From contig MHLV01000028.1 of the NCBI GenBank assembly GCA_001819145.1, positions 1 through 10,847 of the forward strand: DNA of 10,847 bases, given 5' to 3'. A program made the translations under genes and the position numbers. This document shows positions 6,701 to 10,847 of this stretch, in pieces; within the stretch, counting starts at the first letter, position 1; each line of letters begins with the position of its first letter. The notes below the pieces were generated by a model that was given only the letters and a program-made list of their open reading frames with translations, searched no databases and was not told the origin of the DNA. The DNA is from Candidatus Nealsonbacteria bacterium RBG_13_36_15. GTDB taxonomy: Bacteria; Patescibacteriota; Minisyncoccia; Minisyncoccales; RBG-13-36-15.

Positions 6701-7153
6701 ATGGGTAAAAAAAGAATTATTACTACAACCAAAGAAGAATTACTTAAAGAGAGAGAAAAAATTGACGAGTCTTTAAGAAGAGAGGTTAAAGTCAAATTCG
6801 GGAAAAGAGTTACAGAAGGTAAGGTTTATATTTCCGTTTCTTATAACAATACTTTAATTACTTTGACCGATCCCGATGGAAATGTTTTGACCTGGAGTTC
6901 AGCTGGTAACATTGGTTTTAAAAACACAAAGAAAGCCACTCCCTTTGCCGCTTCTAAGGTGGCCGAGGATATTTCTCAGAAAGCCAAAAAATTAGGCATA
7001 GACAAAATAGAAGTACTGGTAAAAGGAGTAGGTTCTGGTCGAGAATCGGCGATAAGATCTTTAGCTACCCATGGGTTAGAGATAGAGTCTATAAAAGACA
7101 TTACTCCTATTCCTCATAATGGCTGTCGGCCGCCAAAGATTCGAAGAGTATAA
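6701..7153 (+). CDS. rpsK: Ribosomal protein S11 (uS11)
   Basis: S11 lies on the platform of the 30S subunit next to the mRNA exit path. The core from about residue 38 has GKVYISVSYNNTLITLTDPD, SSAGNIGFKNTKKATPFAA, VLVKGVGSGRESAIRSL and the conserved end PIPHNGCRPPKIRRV. At 150 residues it is about 20 longer than usual. The extra part is a charged helical N-terminus (residues 1-33, rich in Lys, Glu and Arg) with no known role. The ATG at 6701 lies 9 bases after rpsM. A later start would cut into this extension but not into the core. rpsD follows 7 bases after its stop. Confidence 0.97.
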   Translation: MGKKRIITTTKEELLKEREKIDESLRREVKVKFGKRVTEGKVYISVSYNNTLITLTDPDGNVLTWSSAGNIGFKNTKKATPFAASKVAEDISQKAKKLGIDKIEVLVKGVGSGRESAIRSLATHGLEIESIKDITPIPHNGCRPPKIRRV

Positions 7154-7160
7154 AAAACTT

Positions 7161-7799
7161 ATGATTAATTCAAAATGTAAAATTTGCCGAAGATCAGGCC
7201 AAAAACTTTTTTTAAAGGGAGAGAAGTGTTTTTCTCCGAAATGTCCTATTATCAAAAGGCCCTATCCGCCAGGGATAAGGAGAAAAAAAAGGCCCTCCCC
7301 CCTTTCTGAATATGGTAGAGAATTAAGAGAGAAACAAAGGCTAAAATTGTGGTATAATTTGAGAGAGACACAATTGCGGAATTATGTTAAGGAAGCTTTA
7401 AAAAAGAGAGGGAGGGGAGAAACGGCTGATCTCTTGATTAAAAAATTAGAAAGTCGATTAGATAACCTAATTTTTCGACTTGGTTTTGCCAATTCGAGAC
7501 CTCAGGCTAAACAGTTAGTTGGCCATGGTCATTTTTTGGTAAATGGAAAAAAAGTAAAAGTTCCATCTTACCAAATTAAAAAGGGGGATAAAATTACAAT
7601 TTCTTCTCCAAAAAAAGAAAAAAAAATTTTTCAAAATTTGCCCTCCTTTTTAAAAAAATATCAACCTCCCTCTTGGTTAAAAATTAATAAAGAGAATTTA
7701 GAAAAAGAATTAGAGGGAGAAGTAGTGGGGGAACCGACATCGAAAGAAGCTAACCCCCCAGTTGAAATATCATCAGTTTTCGAATTTTACTCAAGATAA
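7161..7799 (+). CDS. rpsD: Ribosomal protein S4 (uS4), zinc-binding form
   Basis: S4 nucleates 30S assembly on 16S rRNA. The ATG at 7161 gives 212 residues. An upstream in-frame ATG at 7119 would overlap the rpsK end and add 14 unconserved residues, so it is not used here. The N-terminus has four cysteines, C6, C9, C23 and C28, in the Cx2C...Cx4C arrangement of zinc-binding S4. The S4 RNA-binding domain spans about 98-146 (SRLDNLIFRLGFANSRPQAK, then LVNGKKVKVPSYQIKKGD). The C-terminal WL and FEFYSR ending are typical, with a Glu/Lys-rich stretch between them (173-200). It lies 7 bases behind rpsK. Confidence 0.95.
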   Translation: MINSKCKICRRSGQKLFLKGEKCFSPKCPIIKRPYPPGIRRKKRPSPLSEYGRELREKQRLKLWYNLRETQLRNYVKEALKKRGRGETADLLIKKLESRLDNLIFRLGFANSRPQAKQLVGHGHFLVNGKKVKVPSYQIKKGDKITISSPKKEKKIFQNLPSFLKKYQPPSWLKINKENLEKELEGEVVGEPTSKEANPPVEISSVFEFYSR

Positions 7800-7805
7800 C
7801 CATTA

Positions 7806-7887
7806 TACGAATTACGAATTAAAATTAATTACTAATCATCAGCCCCTTGGGGAATTCGCTTTAAGCGATAGCTTAATTCGTAATTGG
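7806..7887. repeat. Long inverted repeat between rpsD and rpoA
   Basis: AATTACGAATTAA (7810-7822) and its perfect complement TTAATTCGTAATT (7873-7885) are 50 bases apart. The left arm is part of a tandem 7-mer (TACGAAT twice, 7806-7819). The interior holds CCCCTTGGGG (7842-7851) and a small hairpin CGCT-TTA-AGCG (7857-7867). The right arm runs up to the rpoA start. It may act as a terminator or attenuator, a protein-binding site, or a small decayed repeat element. No T-run follows it directly. Confidence 0.65.
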
Positions 7888-7893
7888 TAAAAA
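7885..7893 (+). promoter_or_regulatory. Possible extended -10 before rpoA
   Basis: TGGTAAAAA resembles the element before the FtsA-like gene (TGGTAAAAT) and lies 6 bases before the ATG at 7899, which would make a leaderless rpoA mRNA. There is no visible -35, and AT-rich runs give such matches easily, so it is weakly supported. rpoA may equally be transcribed from upstream. Confidence 0.3.
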
Positions 7894-7898
7894 TTTTT

Positions 7899-8834
7899 AT
7901 GCTTCCTTTACCTCGTCCTCCAAAAATAATCGAAAAAAAAGGAAATAGGATCTTATTTGAAATTGAGGCTCTTTATCCTGGTTACGGGGTTACCGTAGGA
8001 AATGCCCTTCGGAGGGTCTTGCTTTCTTCGCTTTCAGGAGCTGCCGTAACCCAAGTAAAATTTAAAGGGATTCATCACGAATTTTCTACAATTCCCGGAG
8101 TTTTGGAAGATGTAATTAATATAATGTTGAACTTAAAACAGTTACGATTTAAAATCTTTAGCGACGAACCCCAAAAAGCCACCCTTAAAGTAAAGGGAGA
8201 GAAAATAATAAAGGGTTCTGATTTTAAGTTTCCTTCCCAAGTTAAGTTGATAAATAAAGATTGCCATATCGCAACTTTGACAGATAAAAAAGCAGAATTA
8301 GAAATGGAAATTCAAATTGAGCGAGGATTAGAGTACGAGCCCGTAGAGAAAAGAAAAAAAGAAAAATTAGAAATAGGAACAATTCCCATTGATGCGATTT
8401 ATACTCCTATTAGACGAGTCAGTTATCAAACTGAGAATATGCGAGTAGGGGAAAGAACCGATTTCGACAGATTAAAATTTGAAATTGAAACAGACGGAAC
8501 TATTACCCCCGAAGAGGCATTTCACCAAGCTTCAGAGATTTTAATTAAGCATTTCTCTTTATTTTCAGAAAAGATTCAAAAAGAAATTTCTTCCTCTTCG
8601 GAAAAGAAAGACGAAAAAGAGGCAACGCCAGAGGATTTAATTAAAATTAAAGTTGAAGACTTAAAATTTTCTACCAGGACTCTAAATGCTTTACTTCAAA
8701 ACAATATTAAGACATTAGGGGGAATTATAAAGAAGAGCGAAAAAAACATCTTACAATTGGAAGGAATGGGAGAAAAGGGAACTAAAGAGATTAAGAGGAA
8801 ACTTAAAAAATTAAACTTGGAACTAAAGCCGTAA
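7899..8834 (+). CDS. rpoA: DNA-directed RNA polymerase alpha subunit
   Basis: Two alpha subunits scaffold RNA polymerase assembly. The product from ATG 7899 has 311 residues, close to the usual length. The N-terminal domain (about 1-225) has LYPGYGVTVGNALRRVLLSS (25-44), the assembly signature, and later TPIRRVSYQTENMRVGERTD. A flexible acidic and basic linker (about 226-245, SSSSEKKDEKEA) leads to the C-terminal domain, with EDLKFSTRTLNALLQNNIKT and LEGMGEKGTKEIKRKL, the helix-hairpin-helix that binds UP elements and activators. A TTG at 7884 would add five residues (MVKIF) of unconserved sequence inside the inverted repeat, so the ATG is preferred. rplQ follows after 14 bases. Confidence 0.97.
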   Translation: MLPLPRPPKIIEKKGNRILFEIEALYPGYGVTVGNALRRVLLSSLSGAAVTQVKFKGIHHEFSTIPGVLEDVINIMLNLKQLRFKIFSDEPQKATLKVKGEKIIKGSDFKFPSQVKLINKDCHIATLTDKKAELEMEIQIERGLEYEPVEKRKKEKLEIGTIPIDAIYTPIRRVSYQTENMRVGERTDFDRLKFEIETDGTITPEEAFHQASEILIKHFSLFSEKIQKEISSSSEKKDEKEATPEDLIKIKVEDLKFSTRTLNALLQNNIKTLGGIIKKSEKNILQLEGMGEKGTKEIKRKLKKLNLELKP

Positions 8835-8848
8835 TTCAGATTATATTT

Positions 8849-9199
8849 ATGCGCAAACGAAAACGAGGCAGGAAATTTTCACGCAAAAGAGATCAAAGAA
8901 AAGCTCTATTAAAAGGGTTGGGGAGGGAGCTTTTGTTAAAGGAAAAAATAAAAACCACCGAAGCTAAAGCTAAAGAACTCCGGGGAATTGTTGAAAGATT
9001 TATAACAAAAGCGAAGAGAGGAGATCTTCATTCTCGAAGGTTATTATTAAAATCTCTTTCCTCTCAGGTCGTAAAAAAATTAATTAAAGATATTGCTCCG
9101 AGATACAAGGAAAGAAAGGGTGGCTACACAAGGATTTTGAAGCTCGGTTTAAGAGAAAGCGATAAAGCAAGAATGGCTATTATTGAGTTAGTTAAATAG
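8849..9199 (+). CDS. rplQ: Ribosomal protein L17 (bL17)
   Basis: L17 binds 23S rRNA near the polypeptide exit tunnel. The 116 residues match the family (about 115-130). Typical parts are the start MRKRKRGRKFSRKRDQRKAL, IKTTEAKAKELRGIVERFIT, and the end GGYTRILKLGLRESDKARMA with IIELVK. Bacterial L17 commonly begins MRH...KLGR, and the RGRKFSRK here is the equivalent. It follows rpoA by 14 bases, the standard neighbour. TATATT lies immediately before the ATG, but is probably only AT-rich sequence. No Shine-Dalgarno motif is present. Confidence 0.96.
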   Translation: MRKRKRGRKFSRKRDQRKALLKGLGRELLLKEKIKTTEAKAKELRGIVERFITKAKRGDLHSRRLLLKSLSSQVVKKLIKDIAPRYKERKGGYTRILKLGLRESDKARMAIIELVK

Positions 9200-9267
9200 T
9201 GTTTAAGCCATTAACGTTTAGATTGTTAATTAACTGAATGCTAATAGCTAGACGCTGATTCTTAAAA
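9200..9267. repeat. Stop-rich intergenic repeat, copy C, between rplQ and rplM
   Basis: The spacer contains TTAACGTTTAG, TGTTAATTAACTGAATGCT and GCTAATAGCTAG (9240-9251), related in wording to the spacer before rpmJ (GCTGATAGCTGAT at 6075-6087). I see no clear promoter or terminator. It probably belongs to the same degenerate family as copies A and B. Confidence 0.4.
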
Positions 9268-9615
9268 TTGGAAAAGAAAACTCATACAATTGACGCTTCT
9301 GGCAAAATCTTAGGACGTTTAGCTACTGAGATAGCAAATTTACTAAGAGGGAAAAATAAACCAGACTTTCTACCCTATAAAGACACTGGCGATTTTGTGC
9401 TAATCAAAAATGTTGATAAACTTAAATTTACTGGTAAAAAATTAGAGAAAAAGAAATATTATAGACATTCTGGATACTTGGGAGGATTAAAAGAAACTCC
9501 CCTGAAAAAACTTTTTCGGCAAAACCCAAAAGAAGTCTTAAGAAAAGCAGTTTTTGGAATGTTACCTAAGAATAAACTGAGAGCCAGAATAATTAAGAAA
9601 TTGAAATTCAAATAA
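9268..9615 (+). CDS. rplM: Ribosomal protein L13 (uL13)
   Basis: L13 is an early-assembling 50S protein. The product of 115 residues is shorter than the usual 140-145. The missing parts are the N-terminal lead (the usual KTY...KW stretch is reduced to MEKKTH) and the C-terminal tail after KNKLRARIIKKLKFK. Conserved parts are IDASGKILGRLATEIANLL (8-26), FTGKKLEKKKYYRHSGYLGG (54-73) and AVFGMLPKNKLRA (94-106). The start is TTG at 9268, since no ATG or GTG lies in frame before IDASGK. It lies one base upstream of rpsI, the classic rplM-rpsI pair. Confidence 0.95.
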   Translation: MEKKTHTIDASGKILGRLATEIANLLRGKNKPDFLPYKDTGDFVLIKNVDKLKFTGKKLEKKKYYRHSGYLGGLKETPLKKLFRQNPKEVLRKAVFGMLPKNKLRARIIKKLKFK

Positions 9616-9616
9616 A

Positions 9617-10147
9617 ATGCCCAAAACAATTCAAAAAATTAAGAAAAAACCGGAGGCCAAAAAGACTTCAAAAAAGACAGTTAAACCTAAAAAAGAGAAA
9701 AGGGCGAAAACAAAAATTAAAAAAGTTGAGGAGCCAGCCCTAGAGAAAGAGAAACCAGATAGATATTGGGCCGGAGTAGGAAGAAGGAAAACGTCAGTAG
9801 CCAGAGCCAGGATTTTTGCCAAGGGAGAAAAAGATTTTTTGGTTAATTATAAGCCGTACCAAAATTATTTTCCTACTTTAGACTGTTGGCAGATAGCCTC
9901 TGCTTCCTTGAATAAGATGAAGGCCTTAGATAAATTACGAGTTTTAGTTAAAGTAAAAGGAGGAGGTTATCATTCTCAGGCTGAAGCTGTTCGTCATGCT
10001 ATAGCCAGAGCTCTTGTTAAGTTTAATCCTAATTTCCGGAAAAGATTGAGAAAAGCAGGTTTTTTAACCCGCGACCCCCGCATGAGAGAAAGAAAAAAGT
10101 TTGGTTTGAAACGCGCCAGACGCGCCCCCCAATGGGCAAAAAGGTAA
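9617..10147 (+). CDS. rpsI: Ribosomal protein S9 (uS9) with Lys-rich N-terminal extension
   Basis: S9 lies in the 30S head, and its C-terminal tail reaches the P-site tRNA. The core starts near residue 49: YWAGVGRRKTSVARARIF (50-67), KGGGYHSQAEAVRHAIARAL (114-133), GFLTRDPRMRERKKFG (148-163) and the invariant-type tail RRAPQWAKR (168-176). Residues 1-48 are an added Lys/Ala/Pro-rich, histone-like extension, giving 176 residues instead of about 130. The stretch from 10064 on uses four CGC arginine codons (10070, 10079, 10112, 10121) and GCC and CCC codons, richer in G+C than the rest of the gene. The last nine codons plus stop are duplicated at 10565-10594, so the 3' end may come from an inserted element. 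Confidence 0.97.
   Translation: MPKTIQKIKKKPEAKKTSKKTVKPKKEKRAKTKIKKVEEPALEKEKPDRYWAGVGRRKTSVARARIFAKGEKDFLVNYKPYQNYFPTLDCWQIASASLNKMKALDKLRVLVKVKGGGYHSQAEAVRHAIARALVKFNPNFRKRLRKAGFLTRDPRMRERKKFGLKRARRAPQWAKR
10118..10147 (+). repeat. Direct repeat copy 1: last nine codons plus stop of rpsI
   Basis: Thirty bases, AGACGCGCCCCCC followed by AATGGGCAAAAAGGTAA, encode RRAPQWAKR and the stop. They match 10565-10594 at 29 of 30 positions. The only difference is A10132 against G10579, a synonymous CAA/CAG change. The match ends sharply on both sides. Confidence 0.95.
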
Positions 10148-10155
10148 TTCGCTCG

Positions 10156-10288
10156 GGAACACAATTTTTAGGACACGCTCTGCTTCCCAGCGAGAAGCAA
10201 GCTCATTTCCTCGGTAAATTCGAGCACATAAAGATTTATATGCTCGACCGTGCAATTTGCCTGCGGATGGTCCATAAAAATTGGTTCC
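10156..10288 (+). ncRNA. Candidate structured RNA or recombination site, closed by an 18-bp stem
   Basis: GGAACACAATTTTTAGGAC (10156-10174) pairs with GTCCATAAAAATTGGTTCC (10270-10288): 18 pairs interrupted by two single-base bulges (A10161, A10274). Inside are hairpin TGCTTC/GAAGCA (10181-10199, 7-base loop) and hairpin CGAGCA...TGCTCG (10221-10246, 11 or more pairs with one C-A mismatch). A weaker CCG/CGG pairing lies at 10248-10266. Counting 10151-10300 gives 69 of 150 bases G or C (46%), well above the surrounding AT-rich genes. The segment stands between the rpsI stop and the membrane gene ATG. No promoter is evident. It matches no RNA family I can name. Confidence 0.5.
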
Positions 10289-10307
10289 TTCGCTTTTACC
10301 CAACAAT

Positions 10308-10565
10308 ATGAATTTACTAATAGAAATAATTGGATGGTTTGGGATGGGATTGATACTTATTGCATATTGGTTTATATCTACCAGACGGATTGAAGTAAAA
10401 TCGAGGCTATATCAGATGCTTAACTTGGGGGGGGCGATAGGTATTGTAATAAATGCATTTTATCATAAAGCATTTCCTCCACTTGCTTTAAATGTTATCT
10501 GGGCGACAATTGCATTTTGGGCATTATTATCCGTTCGAAGCGAAAAAAAGAGATTAGGTAGTTAA
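10308..10565 (+). CDS. Small three-helix membrane protein, CBU_0592-like
   Basis: From ATG 10308 the product has 85 residues with three predicted membrane helices (about 4-24, 35-52 and 57-76) and a basic end SEKKRLGS. The pattern IGWFGMGLILIAYWFIST, LYQMLNLGGAIGIVINAFYH, PPLALNVIWATIAFWALL agrees with small integral membrane proteins annotated as CBU_0592-like. Their function is unknown, and I assign none. A TTG at 10281 would add nine residues from inside the structured segment and is less likely. The TAA stop shares its last base with the second rpsI-end repeat. No promoter is visible, so transcription may read through from rpsI. It is the only gene in the putative insertion cassette. Confidence 0.75.
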   Translation: MNLLIEIIGWFGMGLILIAYWFISTRRIEVKSRLYQMLNLGGAIGIVINAFYHKAFPPLALNVIWATIAFWALLSVRSEKKRLGS

Positions 10566-10594
10566 GACGCGCCCCCCAGTGGGCAAAAAGGTAA
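10565..10594 (+). repeat. Direct repeat copy 2: orphan rpsI 3' end
   Basis: Repeats 10118-10147 with one synonymous difference and still reads RRAPQWAKR-stop in its own frame, though it is attached to no gene. The membrane gene stop overlaps its first base. A terminator-like structure starts 9 bases after it, as expected for an original gene end. Confidence 0.95.
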
Positions 10595-10602
10595 AAGAAA
10601 AA

Positions 10603-10663
10603 GGCCGCTCGAAAGCGACCATATATGGGCGGGGCGGCATTCAGCCCTTATATATATTATTTT
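10603..10663 (+). terminator. Double-hairpin terminator of the rpsI region
   Basis: The first hairpin, GGCCGCT-CGAA-AGCGACC (10603-10620), has one C-A mismatch. The second pairs ATATATGGGC (10621-10630) with GCCC-TT-ATATAT (10644-10655), 10 pairs with a 2-base bulge, followed by a T-rich run (ATTATTTT). Together they form a plausible intrinsic terminator for the ribosomal-protein transcript. GGGGC at 10631-10635 could instead pair with GCCCC at 10668-10672, so an alternative fold is possible. Confidence 0.65.
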
Positions 10664-10729
10664 ACCTGCCCCAATTTCATTTTAATTAATTATTAAATCT
10701 TGTCAAGGGGACTACAGGGTAAGAAAAAT

Positions 10730-10847
10730 ATGTTAAAAGAACTTATTGATAAATTTTATTTGGATAGACAAAAGGATAAAGAACAGCATCATTTTTACAT
10801 TACAGACGCTGGCAAATGCGGCCGGGCTATATTTTTTAAATTTAAGA
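10730..10847 (+). CDS. N-terminus of a possible PD-(D/E)XK/Cas4-like nuclease (partial)
   Basis: From ATG 10730 the frame stays open to the window end, giving 39 residues. FYITDAGKCGRAIFFKFK (22-39) has a conserved-looking Ser/Thr-Asp-x-Gly-x-Cys-x-Arg pattern with Cys30 and Arg32. It resembles the N-terminal cysteine motif of Cas4 and related PD-(D/E)XK nucleases, where that cysteine can bind an iron-sulfur cluster. The catalytic residues lie beyond the window, so the assignment rests on resemblance only. The gene follows the terminator with a 57-base AT-rich spacer plus CTTGTCAAGGGG. TTGTCA (10700-10705) could be a -35, but no good -10 stands at the right distance. Confidence 0.45.
   Translation, partial: MLKELIDKFYLDRQKDKEQHHFYITDAGKCGRAIFFKFK

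Larger units (their letters stand above)
10148..10594. mobile_element. Putative small insertion cassette at the 3' end of rpsI
   Basis: Two near-identical 30-bp repeats, 447 bases apart start to start, bracket 417 bases that hold a GC-elevated structured segment and one small membrane protein gene. The likely rpsI terminator follows the downstream copy rather than the upstream one. This suggests that 10565-10594 is the original gene end and that the insert brought a replacement end. No integrase or transposase is present, so it would have to move in trans or be a remnant. The mobile nature is inferred, while the repeats are directly visible. Confidence 0.45.

Noticed and set aside
7119..7160. 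Upstream start for rpsD overlapping rpsK
   Set aside because: It adds 14 residues that match nothing in S4, and ATG 7161 lies at the normal distance before the zinc-ligand cysteines.
7884..7898. TTG start for rpoA at 7884
   Set aside because: The extra MVKIF lies in the inverted repeat arm. ATG 7899 gives the usual RpoA beginning and fits the -10-like element.
9631..9822. - strand frame resembling a hydrophobic membrane peptide
   Set aside because: Its Phe/Leu-rich composition is the reverse complement of the Lys-rich S9 extension (AAA and AAG read as TTT and CTT).
10064..10306. An 80-codon open frame on the - strand across the rpsI end and the structured segment
   Set aside because: It runs antisense through the well-supported rpsI tail, has no recognisable domain, and its latter part is explained by the inverted repeats.
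10148..10310. Integron attC site
   Set aside because: The segment has long inverted pairing and ACCCAAC at 10298-10304 fits RYYYAAC, but a partner GTTRRRY at the right place and order is missing and no integrase is present.
10700..10729. Promoter TTGTCA before the last gene
   Set aside because: No TATAAT-like hexamer stands 16-18 bases downstream, so it is noted in the gene entry but not called.
1..10847. CRISPR array, tRNA or rRNA genes
   Set aside because: No regularly spaced repeats with unique spacers and no tRNA or rRNA hallmark sequences were seen on either strand.

Overview
The window is an AT-rich bacterial segment carrying part of a compact, ribosomal-protein-rich genome. Several traits together point to the Candidate Phyla Radiation (Patescibacteria), most likely Parcubacteria or a close relative. 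These are a shortened alanyl-tRNA synthetase of 590 residues, a Lys-rich N-terminal extension on ribosomal protein S9, an FtsA-like ATPase paired with a one-pass 'baseplate J-like' membrane protein, very short genes and spacers, near absence of Shine-Dalgarno motifs, and stop-codon-rich intergenic repeats. This assignment is by recognition of family traits, not by a search. The conserved genes have no internal TGA codons, and TGA is used as a stop at 1539-1541, so the standard bacterial code fits.

Layout, all genes on the + strand: (1) 1-93, the last 30 codons of an unrecognised gene, followed by degenerate repeats and a hairpin. (2) 153-1217, mnmA (tRNA 2-thiouridylase). (3) 1272-3310, a small coiled-coil gene and alaS with a 4-base ATGA overlap, preceded by a good promoter. 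(4) 3332-5753, an FtsA/PilM-like ATPase overlapping a membrane-anchored baseplate J-like protein. (5) 5809-10147, translation and transcription genes in the classical order infA-rpmJ-rpsM-rpsK-rpsD-rpoA-rplQ-rplM-rpsI. rpmJ (37 codons, TTG start) is too short to stand out on length alone. (6) 10148-10594, an unusual cassette behind rpsI. (7) 10603-10663, a terminator-like pair of hairpins. (8) 10730-10847, the first 39 codons of a gene resembling a PD-(D/E)XK/Cas4-like nuclease.

The most interesting region is the end of rpsI. The last nine codons plus stop of rpsI (10118-10147) occur again at 10565-10594 with one synonymous difference (29/30 bases). Between the copies lie a GC-elevated segment able to fold into a branched structure closed by an 18-bp stem (10156-10288) and a small three-helix membrane protein gene of the CBU_0592 type (10308-10565). 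The terminator follows the second copy. This looks like a small element that inserted at the 3' end of rpsI and rebuilt the end of the gene it interrupted.

Other notable points are a perfect 30-bp palindrome inside the baseplate J-like gene (5411-5440), extended -10 promoters placed almost on top of start codons (suggesting leaderless or near-leaderless mRNAs), and an AlaRS lacking both the C-terminal region and the beta-barrel part of the editing module.
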